Assembly (NCBI RefSeq): GCF_009905735.1
Contig: NZ_JAAALE010000003.1
Coordinates: 1 to 64,000, forward strand
Origin: Porphyrobacter sp. SLTP
GTDB taxonomy: Bacteria > Pseudomonadota > Alphaproteobacteria > Sphingomonadales > Sphingomonadaceae
Reading direction: 5' to 3'
Length of the DNA stretch: 64,000 nucleotides
Shown here piece after piece: positions 31,095 through 39,704 of this stretch; positions within the stretch are counted from its first letter, which is position 1; every line of letters starts with the position of its first letter. The notes beneath the pieces were generated by a model. The model saw only the letters and a list, made by a program, of their open reading frames with translations, was not told where the DNA came from and searched no databases. Made by a program: the position numbers and the translations under genes.

Positions 31095-31886
31095 ATGAGC
31101 GCTGACGTTACCTATGCGAGCTATCTCGACCTTGGCCGCATCCTCGCTGCCCAGCACCCCGCATCCGATGCGCATGACGAGCTGCTGTTCATCATCGTCC
31201 ATCAGGCGAGCGAGCTGTGGCTCAAGCTGTGCCTGCATGAACTGACCGCCGCGCGTGAGTGTATCGAGGCGGACAACCTGCGCCCCGCGTTCAAGATGCT
31301 GGCGCGGGTGGCGCGGGCGCAGCAGCAATTGATCCAGAGCTGGGATGTGCTCAGCACCATGACCCCGCATGATTACTCCGCGATCCGCCCGCATCTCGGC
31401 GCGTCGAGCGGGTTCCAGTCGGCGCAGTACCGGATGATGGAATTCATGCTCGGCGGGCGCGACGGCAAGCATGTGCGGCTCCACAAGTCCAACGCCGACT
31501 GGGCTGAGCGGCTGGAGGCGGAGCAGGGGCGGGCGAGCCTTTATGACGCGGCGATCCGGCTGCTGGCGCGGCGCGGCTTTGCTATTGATGCCGCCGCACT
31601 GGAGCGCGATCCTGCCGCGCCCTATGCCCCCAATCCCAGTGTCGAGGCCGCATGGGCTGAGATTTACCGCGATCCGCAGCCGCATTGGGATCTGTATGAA
31701 CTCGCTGAAAAGCTGGTCGATCTGGAATACCATTTCCAACGCTGGCGCTTCGGGCATCTGAAAACGGTCGAGCGCATCATTGGCTTCAAGCGCGGCACCG
31801 GCGGCACCCCCGGCGTGCCCTATCTCGAAGGCGTGCTGAAGCAGGCTTTCTTCCCCGAATTGCTCACCGTCAGGACGGCGATATGA
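31095..31886 (+). CDS. kynA: Tryptophan 2,3-dioxygenase
   Basis: A 263-residue heme dioxygenase opening the indole ring of tryptophan to N-formylkynurenine. The heme ligand is His221 in WRFGHLKTVERIIG, the substrate-side His36 is in IVHQASELWLK, and the GTGGTPGV loop is at 235-241. Length matches bacterial TDO. ATG follows TAGGAG. It overlaps kynU by 4 bases. The kynurenine formamidase (kynB) that would complete the pathway is not in the window. Confidence 0.94.
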   Translation: MSADVTYASYLDLGRILAAQHPASDAHDELLFIIVHQASELWLKLCLHELTAARECIEADNLRPAFKMLARVARAQQQLIQSWDVLSTMTPHDYSAIRPHLGASSGFQSAQYRMMEFMLGGRDGKHVRLHKSNADWAERLEAEQGRASLYDAAIRLLARRGFAIDAAALERDPAAPYAPNPSVEAAWAEIYRDPQPHWDLYELAEKLVDLEYHFQRWRFGHLKTVERIIGFKRGTGGTPGVPYLEGVLKQAFFPELLTVRTAI

Positions 31887-33106
31887 CCCCGGAAGCCCGC
31901 GCCGCAGAATTCGACGCTGCCGATCCGCTGGCGTCCTATCGCGAGCGGTTCACCCTGCCTGAAGGCGTGATCTACCTCGACGGCAATTCCCTGGGCGCAT
32001 TGCCCAAGGCCACCCCGGCGGCACTGGCGCGGGTGGTGGAAGCCGAGTGGGGCGAAGGGCTGATCCGGTCATGGAACAGCGCGGGCTGGTTCGACATGGC
32101 GAGCCGCATCGGCGCCAAGATCGCGCCGCTGGTGGGTGCCGCACCGCATGAAGTGATCGCCTGCGATTCCACCAGCGTGAACCTGTTCAAGCTGATTGCG
32201 GCGGCGCTCGCAAAGCGTCCGGGACGCAAGGTGGTGCTGTCCGAACCCGGCAACTTCCCGACCGATCTCTACATGATCGCCGGGCTGGAGGCGCAGGGCC
32301 TTGCCGAGCGACGGTTGGCCGAGCGGGACAGGCTTGTGGAGGCGCTGGATGGCGATGTGGCGCTGCTGATGCTCACCCATGCGCACTACAAGACCGGCGC
32401 GCTGTTCGACATGGCTGCCCTCACCCGCGCCGCGCATGAGGCGGGCGCGTTGGTGCTGTGGGACCTGTCGCACTCCACCGGCGCGCTGCCGGTCGATCTG
32501 AACGCGGTGGGCGCGGATTTCGCGGTCGGCTGCGGCTACAAATACCTGTGCGGCGGGCCGGGTGCGCCCGCTTTCGCCTTCGTCGCCGAGCGTCATCAGA
32601 CGGACTTGCAGCAGCCGCTGACCGGCTGGTTTGGCCACGCCGCACCGTTTGCCTTTACCGATGATTACGCGGGCGCACCGGGCATCGACCGGCTGCAATG
32701 CGGCACACCCCCGGTGCTGGGGTTGGCAGCGCTGGAGGTGGGGGTCGATCTGATCGCGGAGATTGGCGTCGACCGGCTCTACGGCAAGTCTCAGGCGCTG
32801 TCCGAGTTCTTCCTCGAAAGCCTGATGGCGCATGGGGTGGAGATCGACCTCGTCAGCCCGCCCCGCAGCGCCGAGCGCGGCAGCCAGCTCTCGTTCCGCC
32901 ATGCCGAGGCCTACGCCATCTGTCAGGCGCTGATCGCGCGCGGCGTGATCGGCGATTTCCGCGCGCCCGATGTGCTGCGGCTGGGCTTTGCGCCCGCCTA
33001 TCTCAGCTTCACTGACATCGCCGCCGCCGCGCGCCATCTGGCCGAGGTGCTGGCGAGCGGCGAATGGCAGCGCCCCGAGTTCAATCAGCGTAGCGCGGTG
33101 ACCTAA
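31883..33106 (+). CDS. kynU: Kynureninase
   Basis: A 407-residue PLP enzyme hydrolysing kynurenine (or 3-hydroxykynurenine) to anthranilate (or 3-hydroxyanthranilate) plus alanine. PLP-Lys is Lys220 in GCGYKYLCGGPGAP. The Asp/His cofactor contacts are in VLWDLSHSTGALPVDL, and YLDGNSLGALP is near the N-terminus. It is coupled to kynA by an ATGA overlap. After its stop, 33107-33220 contains only GC-rich sequence with a 7-base inverted repeat (AGGTGCC/GGCACCT). Confidence 0.94.
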   Translation: MTPEARAAEFDAADPLASYRERFTLPEGVIYLDGNSLGALPKATPAALARVVEAEWGEGLIRSWNSAGWFDMASRIGAKIAPLVGAAPHEVIACDSTSVNLFKLIAAALAKRPGRKVVLSEPGNFPTDLYMIAGLEAQGLAERRLAERDRLVEALDGDVALLMLTHAHYKTGALFDMAALTRAAHEAGALVLWDLSHSTGALPVDLNAVGADFAVGCGYKYLCGGPGAPAFAFVAERHQTDLQQPLTGWFGHAAPFAFTDDYAGAPGIDRLQCGTPPVLGLAALEVGVDLIAEIGVDRLYGKSQALSEFFLESLMAHGVEIDLVSPPRSAERGSQLSFRHAEAYAICQALIARGVIGDFRAPDVLRLGFAPAYLSFTDIAAAARHLAEVLASGEWQRPEFNQRSAVT

Positions 33107-33220
33107 CCGGCACTGCGCTCGGCCCGCAGGGCCGCGAGCGCACGCGCGCGAGCCGCAGGTGCCCCGTAGCGAAGCGAAGGGAATAGCACCGAGGATGAAG
33201 GCGCGGAGGCACCTTCACAA

Positions 33221-34120
33221 TCAAACAGCGCGGTCAGCCTTGTCCTTCTCGTTCGTCCCCTTGATCATCGCGCGCATCTGGTCCCATTCGGCATCGCCCA
33301 GCGCGTGGAGCATCGGGTAGAAGGTGCCGCCATTGGCCTGGAAGCCTGCGCCATCGATCGCGATCGTCTGGCCATTCACATATTCCGCGCCCGGCCCCAT
33401 CAGGAACACCGCGAGATTGGCGAGTTCGTGCATCTCGCCCGCGCGGCCCATCGGGTTGAGGTCGTTCTTCTTGTTATCGCCGCTGCTGCCGGGATTGAGG
33501 CGTGCGCTCATGCCCTTGGTCGGGAAGAGGCCGGGGGCAATCGCATTGAAGCGCAGCCCATAGCGGCCCCATTCGGTCGCAAGGCTTTGCGTCATGGCGT
33601 TGATGGCGGTCTTGGACATGGCAGACGGCACCACGAAGGCGCTGCCCGACCACACCCAGGTGGTGAGGATCGAGAGGAAGCTGGCCTTCTTCTTCTCCGC
33701 GATCAGGCGCTTGCCGATGTCGAGGGTGACGTAGAACGTGCCGCGCATCACGATGTCGGCAATGGCGTTGAACCCATTGACCGACAGGTCTTCAGTGCGG
33801 CTGATGAAGTTGCCCGCCGCGTTGTTGACCACGCCGGTGAGCGCCCCGCCATCAGCCCAGATCGCATCGACCATCGCGTGGATCGCATCGGCATCGCGGA
33901 TGTCGCAGGCCATGCCGACGATCTTTCCGCCATGCAAAGCGGTAAGTTCGGCGGCAGTTTCGTCGAGCTTGTTCTGGCGGCGGCCGCAGATGTAGACAGT
34001 CGCCCCCAGCTTCAGGAAGGCCTCCGCCATCTCGCGCCCGAGGCCCGTGCCCCCGCCGGTGACGAGGATGCGCTCGCCCGCCATCAGGCCTTCGCGGAAC
34101 ATCAGTTTTGAAGCGTCCAT
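33221..34120 (-). CDS. SDR family oxidoreductase (2,4-dienoyl-CoA reductase-like)
   Basis: A 299-residue SDR. Cofactor motif TGGGTGLG (21-28), CGRRQNKL after strand two (NADP type), NNAAGNF (99-105), and an active-site segment with the unusual TWVWSGSAFVVPSAMSKTA. Here the Ser-Tyr-Lys triad appears as Ser/-/Lys without Tyr, as in 2,4-dienoyl-CoA and trans-enoyl-CoA reductases. ATG follows AAAGGACACTGAC. It is the last gene of the igr-like operon, after a palindromic repeat. Confidence 0.82.
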   Translation of the reverse strand: MDASKLMFREGLMAGERILVTGGGTGLGREMAEAFLKLGATVYICGRRQNKLDETAAELTALHGGKIVGMACDIRDADAIHAMVDAIWADGGALTGVVNNAAGNFISRTEDLSVNGFNAIADIVMRGTFYVTLDIGKRLIAEKKKASFLSILTTWVWSGSAFVVPSAMSKTAINAMTQSLATEWGRYGLRFNAIAPGLFPTKGMSARLNPGSSGDNKKNDLNPMGRAGEMHELANLAVFLMGPGAEYVNGQTIAIDGAGFQANGGTFYPMLHALGDAEWDQMRAMIKGTNEKDKADRAV

Positions 34121-34138
34121 GTCAGTGTCCTTTATGCT

Positions 34139-34246
34139 TCGTCATTGCGAGCCGCCGCAGGCGGCGCGGCAATCCATGGCCCGCACCGCGCAATCGGGAG
34201 CATTGGTTCATGGATTGCTTCGTCGTTTCACTCCTCGCAATGACGA
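34139..34246. repeat. Palindromic intergenic repeat, family A, copy 1
   Basis: Inverted termini TCGTCATTGCGAG (34139-34151) and CTCGCAATGACGA (34234-34246) enclose inner arms related to GAAGCAATCCATGG and its complement. The arms are similar to those of the copies at 46589, 49831, 51635 and 58860, while the central spacer differs. It lies in the 138-base gap between an SDR and an acyl-CoA dehydrogenase gene. Confidence 0.85.
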
Positions 34247-34258
34247 GGAGGAGATGTC

Positions 34259-35467
34259 TCAAAGCCCCAGCACGGTCTTGGCGATGATGTTCTTCTGCAC
34301 CTCGTCCGAGCCGCCGAAGATCGTCGCAGCGCGGTTGTTGAGGTAGCGGCCCATCGCGGTCTGGGCATATTCGCTGCCGACCGGTTCGGGCGCTTCATTG
34401 CCGTAAAGCGGGCGTTCCAAGGGCAATTGCAGCGCATCTGGCCCGAGCAGTTCCAGACGCAGCACATCGACCTGCTGGCCGATGTTCGAGCCGAGCAGCT
34501 TCACCAGCGATGTCTGCGGCCCCGGCGCGCGGCCCTTGGCGAGTTCGGCGAGGATGCGCAGTTCGGTGATCTCCAGCGCCTCGGCCTCCAGCCTGACGCG
34601 GGCCAGCCGGTCGCGGAAGCGCGGATCATGCGCCAGCGCGCCATTGACGCCCGAAGGCTGGGTCTGCGCGAGGTTTTCCAGCCGCTCGATCGATTGCAGC
34701 AAGCGCGGAGCATAGCACGATCCGCCGCGCTCGTTCTCCAGCAGGAACTTGGCGATGCTCCAGCCTTGCCCCTCTTCGCCGATGCGGTTTTCTGCCGGCG
34801 TGCGGGCATCGGTGAAGAACACCGCGTTGACCTCGTGATCGCCCGACATCGAGTGGATCGGCGTGACCGACACCCCCGGCTGATCCATCGGCACCAGCAG
34901 AAAGCTGATCCCGGCCTGCTTCTTCACGGTCGCATCAGTGCGCACCAGCGCAAAGATCCAGTCGGCGTGGTGGGCGTGGGTGGTCCAGATTTTCGAGCCG
35001 TTGATGACATACTCATCGCCATCAAGCCTCGCGGCGGTTTTCAGGCTGGCGAGGTCGGAGCCGCTGCCCGGCTCGGAATAGCCCTGACACCAGTAATCAT
35101 CCCCCGACAGGATGCCGGGGAGGAACCGCGCCTTCTGTTCGGGCGTGCCAAATTCGCAGATCACCGGGCCGACCAGGCGCAGGCCGAGGATCGCCAGCGA
35201 CGGCGCGCCCGCCAGCGCGCATTCCTTTTCGAAGATGAATTTCTGGGTGGGCGTCCAGCCGGTGCCGCCGTCTTCCTTGGGCCAGTGCGGCGCAACCCAG
35301 CCCTGACGGAACAGGATGCGGTGCCATTCCATCCCGATGTCGGGCTCGACGAACACCCCCGGCGTGCGGCGTGCCCCGTCGCGCAGCCGTGCGGGCAAGT
35401 TGTCCTTGAGAAACGCACGCACCTCTTCGCGGAAGGCGATGTCCTCGGGGGAGAAGTCCATATCCAT
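34259..35467 (-). CDS. Acyl-CoA dehydrogenase, FadE29/ChsE2-like
   Basis: A 402-residue flavoprotein of the acyl-CoA dehydrogenase family. FAD-binding CQGYSEPGSGSDLASL and IWTTHAHHADW lie in the middle, and the C-terminal YLNNRAATIFGGSDEVQKNIIAK is typical of the family with the GGSDE tail motif. A second, dissimilar member is encoded at 38617 in the same operon. Such pairs form heterotetramers (ChsE1-ChsE2) in bacterial steroid side-chain oxidation, where the two halves share FAD sites. The pairing here is inferred. Confidence 0.88.
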   Translation of the reverse strand: MDMDFSPEDIAFREEVRAFLKDNLPARLRDGARRTPGVFVEPDIGMEWHRILFRQGWVAPHWPKEDGGTGWTPTQKFIFEKECALAGAPSLAILGLRLVGPVICEFGTPEQKARFLPGILSGDDYWCQGYSEPGSGSDLASLKTAARLDGDEYVINGSKIWTTHAHHADWIFALVRTDATVKKQAGISFLLVPMDQPGVSVTPIHSMSGDHEVNAVFFTDARTPAENRIGEEGQGWSIAKFLLENERGGSCYAPRLLQSIERLENLAQTQPSGVNGALAHDPRFRDRLARVRLEAEALEITELRILAELAKGRAPGPQTSLVKLLGSNIGQQVDVLRLELLGPDALQLPLERPLYGNEAPEPVGSEYAQTAMGRYLNNRAATIFGGSDEVQKNIIAKTVLGL

Positions 35468-35505
35468 GTCAGTCGAGTCCCACTTCTCGTAATCAGTCCA
35501 GCCGC

Positions 35506-36261
35506 TCAGGCCCCGTCGCGCATCGCCCAGAGTATCGTACGCCGCAGCAAATCATAATAGACATCGTAATTCCACGCGCACATTTCCTTATGCGGGTAGA
35601 AATCAGCCATGCCGGGCAGGTCATAATGCCCGCGGCAGTGGCCGAGTGCGTTGTAAACGATCTGCCCTGCGCCGATATCCCTCGTATAAAGGATAGGTAC
35701 GGTGGTGGACGGCCACTGGCTGTGCGTGAAGCCGGTCGCCTCGCCTTCGAAGGTGGTCTGCATCAGGGTTTCAATCGGCGCGGTGGTTTTGGAGAGATAC
35801 AGCTCGTCCACCACTTCGAAGTTTTCGATCCCCTTGGTCAGCTCGTGATCGTGGTTCACCACCTCAACCGGGAATTTGCCGATGGGCGGATGCGCGACGA
35901 ACTGCGTGCCGAGCATTTCCATCACATCCGGGCGATCATCCGGCGCATCGACCAGACCTTCGGCGGTGAAGACGAGGATCGAATTGGTGCCGTGGAGCGC
36001 CATCCACTTGCCGCCCTTTTCCATCCAAGCCTTGATCTGCGCGGCCTGTTCCGGCGTGGGCATCAGGTCGCAGGTATAGGTGATGAGGAAGCGGCACTGG
36101 TCGAGCCGCTCCAGTCCCGAATAGTCGCAGGCCACCGTGGTGCGGATATGCGGGTGTTCGGCCAGCAGCTTGAGGATCTCGATCCGCGGGAAGTCGATAT
36201 CGTGATACTTGCCGGCGGCAATGAAATGCGCGTCGATCCGGGTGGCGGGTTGCTGTGCCAT
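35506..36261 (-). CDS. ThuA-like domain protein
   Basis: A 251-residue ThuA (trehalose-utilisation-like, glutamine-amidotransferase-fold) protein. Seen: FPRIEILKLLAEHPHIRTTVACDY, FLITYTCDLMPTPEQ, KWMALHGTNS at the nucleophile-elbow position, and the C-terminal NALGHCRGHYD. The classical catalytic Cys is absent at the elbow (His-Gly instead), as usual for ThuA. Another ThuA-like protein is at 41419. It lies between an acyl-CoA dehydrogenase and an SDR in the igr-like operon, so it probably acts on the same compound. Confidence 0.8.
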   Translation of the reverse strand: MAQQPATRIDAHFIAAGKYHDIDFPRIEILKLLAEHPHIRTTVACDYSGLERLDQCRFLITYTCDLMPTPEQAAQIKAWMEKGGKWMALHGTNSILVFTAEGLVDAPDDRPDVMEMLGTQFVAHPPIGKFPVEVVNHDHELTKGIENFEVVDELYLSKTTAPIETLMQTTFEGEATGFTHSQWPSTTVPILYTRDIGAGQIVYNALGHCRGHYDLPGMADFYPHKEMCAWNYDVYYDLLRRTILWAMRDGA

Positions 36262-36263
36262 GA

Positions 36264-37034
36264 TTAGCTCCTGATGCTCCCGCCGCCGTCGACGGTGAAG
36301 TCGCAGCCCGTGGTGAAACTCGCATCATCGCTGGCGAGGAAGACCACCGCGCGGGCGACCTCTTCGGGCTCGCCGATGCGGTTCATCGGGTGGGTGGCGG
36401 CGAAATTGGTTTCGATGTTCTCGGGCGTGTCGGCGCCGGAAAACTTGTAGCGATTGTACATCGGCGTGCGAATCGCGCCGGGGTGGACCATGTTGACGCG
36501 GATCGGCAAGCCGCGCGCGGTGAGGTCAAGCGCGACTGACTGGGTGAGACCGCGCAGGCCGGTCTTCGACGCTGAGTAAGCGGCGACGAACGCCGCCGGG
36601 CGCAGCGCGATCATCGAGCCGATATTGACGATGGCGCAGGGTTCTCCGCTGGCTTCCATCGCCGGGATCGCAGCCCGCATCCCGTAGAACGGGCCGTGGA
36701 GGTTGATGTCGATGGTGCGGTGCCACACGTCGAGATCGCCATCGGGCACGTTGCCGGGTTCGGAAATGCCGGCGATGTTGCACAGCACGGTGAGCTTGCC
36801 GAAATGGCCGCGCGTGGCGGAGACGGCGGCTTCCCACTGGTGCAAGTCCCGCACATCAAGCTGGCAGGCCGCCGCGCGCTCGCCCAGCTCGGCGGCGAGT
36901 TCCTGCGCCTTTTCCAGCTGCACATCGCCGAGCATCACGCTGCCGCCCTCGGCGATAATCAGCCGTGCGACCGCAGCCCCGATCCCCTCCGCGCCGCCCG
37001 AAATCAGCGCGACCTTGCCCCGCATACGGCTCAT
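36264..37034 (-). CDS. SDR family oxidoreductase
   Basis: A 256-residue classical SDR. Gly motif SGGAEGIG (13-20), NIAG (about 87-90), catalytic Ser in VNIGSM and Tyr-x3-Lys in YSASKTG, and the C-terminal TGCDFTVDGGGSI. The start overlaps the thiolase stop by 4 bases and the ThuA gene follows 2 bases later. It likely oxidises a hydroxyl group of the pathway intermediate. Confidence 0.9.
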   Translation of the reverse strand: MSRMRGKVALISGGAEGIGAAVARLIIAEGGSVMLGDVQLEKAQELAAELGERAAACQLDVRDLHQWEAAVSATRGHFGKLTVLCNIAGISEPGNVPDGDLDVWHRTIDINLHGPFYGMRAAIPAMEASGEPCAIVNIGSMIALRPAAFVAAYSASKTGLRGLTQSVALDLTARGLPIRVNMVHPGAIRTPMYNRYKFSGADTPENIETNFAATHPMNRIGEPEEVARAVVFLASDDASFTTGCDFTVDGGGSIRS

Positions 37035-38182
37035 TCGCGTTCCAGAATGGCGACGCCGGACAGGCCGGGTGCGCCGTAGACGTGGGAGTAACCGAAGCGC
37101 GGCTTGCCCGGCACTTGGCGCTCACCGGCACGCTGGCGCAGCTGGGCGACGTTTTCGTAAATCTGCCGGAGACCCGAAGCCCCGACAGGCTCGCCGCAGG
37201 CAAGGCAGCCGCCATCGGTGTTGACCGGCAGCTTGCCGCCAATCTCGGTCCAGCCGTTGGCAAGCCACTCTTCCTGATCGCCATCCTTGCAGAAGCCGTT
37301 TTCGGCCATGTGCATGATTTCCGCTCCGCTTTCGGTGTCCTGAAGCTGGGCGACCGAGATGTCCTCGGGCCCGACCCCGGCCTTCTCGAACGCGGCCTTC
37401 GACGCGAGGACGGTGGGCTTGCCGCCTTCCTCAATGCTGATGCCGGCCTGAAACACCTCGAAGGAGTTGGGCGGGCGCGTCTTCACGGAAACCGCGCGGA
37501 TCTTGACGCCATCCGCGCCAAGCTCCCTCATCTTCTTCTCGCTGGCGAGGATCAGCGCCACTGCGCCTTCTGCGGGCGAGCAGAACATGTATTTGGTCAG
37601 CGGGTCGTTGATCATCGGCGCGTTCATGATCGTGTCGAGATCGACCGGGCTGCGCCGCCATGCGTGGGGCGTGATCGTGCCGTTGCGGAACGCCTTTTCC
37701 GCGACCCGGCCCAGCGTGGTGCGGCTGATGCCGTGCAATTGCATATAGCGCTGGATCTTGAGCGCGAAGAACTGCGTGGTCAGCATCATGCCGGTCTGGC
37801 CGTACCATTCGGGCAGGCCGTAATCGGCAGGTTTGGCGTTGAACGCGCCGCGCGGATGCTTGTCGAAGCCGACGGCGAGGGCGAGGTCATACATCCCGCT
37901 CGCAATCGCCTGCTGCGAGGCGGCGAGCGCGCTGCCCCCGGTGGCGCAGCCATTGGCAACGTTGGTGAAGGGGAGGGAGGTCAGCCCCAGCTCGTTGACC
38001 ATGATGTCGGCATTGCCCGCCGCAGCGCTGCCGCCATAGGCGCATTCAATATCGGGCCATTCGAGCCCGGCATCGCCGAGCGCCTCGCGCACCGCATGGA
38101 CCCCCTGTTCGCGGCCTGAACGACCGTCTGTGCGCCCGAAGGGGTGAATGCCGGCGCCGATGATATACACGTTCTCGCTCAT
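37031..38182 (-). CDS. Thiolase-fold lipid-transfer protein (Ltp2/SCP2-thiolase-like)
   Basis: A 383-residue thiolase-superfamily protein. The usual nucleophile Cys79 is present (NVANGCATGGSAL). In the C-terminal motif the catalytic His of GHPxGASG is replaced by Glu331 (CGEPVGASG). This is what I remember for Ltp2-type retro-aldolases acting on steroid side-chain CoA esters rather than true thiolases. It overlaps the DUF35 gene by 4 bases, and Ltp2 enzymes need a DUF35 partner. Aldolase function is inferred. Confidence 0.85.
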   Translation of the reverse strand: MSENVYIIGAGIHPFGRTDGRSGREQGVHAVREALGDAGLEWPDIECAYGGSAAAGNADIMVNELGLTSLPFTNVANGCATGGSALAASQQAIASGMYDLALAVGFDKHPRGAFNAKPADYGLPEWYGQTGMMLTTQFFALKIQRYMQLHGISRTTLGRVAEKAFRNGTITPHAWRRSPVDLDTIMNAPMINDPLTKYMFCSPAEGAVALILASEKKMRELGADGVKIRAVSVKTRPPNSFEVFQAGISIEEGGKPTVLASKAAFEKAGVGPEDISVAQLQDTESGAEIMHMAENGFCKDGDQEEWLANGWTEIGGKLPVNTDGGCLACGEPVGASGLRQIYENVAQLRQRAGERQVPGKPRFGYSHVYGAPGLSGVAILERE

Positions 38183-38610
38183 GCGGCTTTACTCTCGATT
38201 GCGGCGACCGGGCGGAAGGCGAAGGTGTCATGCGTCATGTTGAACGGCACGATGCAGAATTCGAGCTCCATGCCGAGATGCAGGTCTTCCAGTCTGGCAT
38301 CGACGATGCGGCTTTCGACGATCACCTCACCGGGCAGTTCGACATAGCCCAAGAGGAAGGGCTGGAAATCGGGCGGGCCTTCGCCGGGACCGCTGCCGGG
38401 GCCTTCATAGGGCTCCTTGGGCAGGAAGCCTTGGCTCGTCCACGACCACAGCTTGCCCCGGCGTGATAGCTTGTAGGGCTCCACGCCCTCGGCCGCGTCG
38501 CCGACTGGCATCGGAAACACCACTTCGCCAGACGGCAACTTGCCGCCCATCAGGTGCGGTTCCGGCCCGTCGCTCCAGAGGTTCGGGTCGATCTTCTGTC
38601 CCATGTCCAA
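38179..38610 (-). CDS. DUF35 OB-fold protein lacking the zinc ribbon cysteines
   Basis: A 143-residue protein of the DUF35 (rubredoxin-like Zn ribbon plus OB-fold) family. The OB half is recognisable (GKLWSWTSQGFLP, PFLLGYVELPGEVIVESRI, MELEFCIVPF). The N-terminal ribbon that normally has two Cys-x2-Cys pairs has none: the corresponding stretch reads GGKLPSGEVVFP. It is translationally coupled to the Ltp2-like gene, as expected for a complex in which DUF35 positions the thiolase-fold partner. Confidence 0.82.
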   Translation of the reverse strand: MDMGQKIDPNLWSDGPEPHLMGGKLPSGEVVFPMPVGDAAEGVEPYKLSRRGKLWSWTSQGFLPKEPYEGPGSGPGEGPPDFQPFLLGYVELPGEVIVESRIVDARLEDLHLGMELEFCIVPFNMTHDTFAFRPVAAIESKAA

Positions 38611-38616
38611 GCCCCC

Positions 38617-39699
38617 TCAGGCTGCCAAAGCATATTCGGCAAGCACAGTGTCGACGTCACCGAACAACCGGGCGAGCACCAGCACGCGCTTCAATGCATG
38701 GCCGATTGCCAATTCGTCCGTGATCCCCATCCCGCCGTGCATCTGCACCGCTTCCCGCGCGATGGCATCGACGTTTTCGCCGATGAAGGCTTTCGCCCCG
38801 GCGGCGGCGCGCTGCCACTTGGCGGCATCGCCCCGGTCGGTCAGCGCCGCGCGCAGCAGCATCGAGCGCGCCTGTTCTTCGCGGGCATAGCAATCGACCA
38901 GCCGGTGCTGGAGCGCCTGGAAGCTGCCGATGGCAACACCGAACTGCTCGCGCTCCTTCACGTAAGTCAGCGTGTCATCGAGCAGGCGCTGGCCCAGCCC
39001 AACCATCTCAGCCGCCGCATAAAGCCGCATTTCGGCAGCGACCGCAGCAAGCCCTTCGGCATCCAGCGCCAGTTTCGTGGCGGCAGGGGTGCGGGTCAGT
39101 TTCAGCTCGCCTGCGATGCTGCCATCGGCCAGGCGATAGGCGCGCACTTCCAGCCCCGGCGCATCCTTCGGCACGAGGAAACAGGCGGTCTCCCCGCCCA
39201 TGTCGGCGGTGACGATGAACAGGTCGGCGATCAGCGCGCCCATCACCATGGTCTTTTCGCCGGTGAGGGTAACGCTGCCCCCAGCGCCATCGGCCTTCAT
39301 GCCCTTGGCCTTCAGGCTGTAACGCTGTCCGCGTTCCGTCCAGGCGAGGGTGGCGATGGTTGCGCCCGCCAACACACCTTCGAGTGCCTCCGTCGCGCCG
39401 CCGCGTTCGAGCAGCAGGGCGGGCAGGATGCCATGTTCCAACAAGGGATCCGGTGCATTGGCCTTGCCGATGGCTTCGGCCACCAGCGCCAGATCCACCG
39501 CCGAGCCGCCCATGCCGCCCGCATCCTCGCCCGCGGCGAGCGCGATCAGGCCCATCTCGGCCAATTGCTGCCAGCGCGATCGGTCATAACCGGTGGGCGA
39601 GAGCCGCAGCCTGCGCCGGGCTTCGACATCGATCGGCGCGGCAAACCGCTCGACCGAGGTCACGAACATTTGCTGTTCTTCGGAAAGGTCGAAATTCAT
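38617..39699 (-). CDS. Acyl-CoA dehydrogenase, FadE28/ChsE1-like partner
   Basis: A 360-residue acyl-CoA-dehydrogenase-fold protein, shorter and more divergent than the one at 34259. Seen: N-terminal FDLSEEQQMFVTSVERFA, LTGEKTMVMGALIADLFIV, VKEREQFGVAIGSFQALQHRL, and C-terminal AREAVQMHGGMGITDELAIGH. The MHGGMG segment normally contacts FAD of the neighbouring subunit. It starts 5 bases after the P450 stop and would form the second half of a heteromeric dehydrogenase. Confidence 0.86.
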   Translation of the reverse strand: MNFDLSEEQQMFVTSVERFAAPIDVEARRRLRLSPTGYDRSRWQQLAEMGLIALAAGEDAGGMGGSAVDLALVAEAIGKANAPDPLLEHGILPALLLERGGATEALEGVLAGATIATLAWTERGQRYSLKAKGMKADGAGGSVTLTGEKTMVMGALIADLFIVTADMGGETACFLVPKDAPGLEVRAYRLADGSIAGELKLTRTPAATKLALDAEGLAAVAAEMRLYAAAEMVGLGQRLLDDTLTYVKEREQFGVAIGSFQALQHRLVDCYAREEQARSMLLRAALTDRGDAAKWQRAAAGAKAFIGENVDAIAREAVQMHGGMGITDELAIGHALKRVLVLARLFGDVDTVLAEYALAA

Positions 39700-39704
39700 A
39701 GGCG

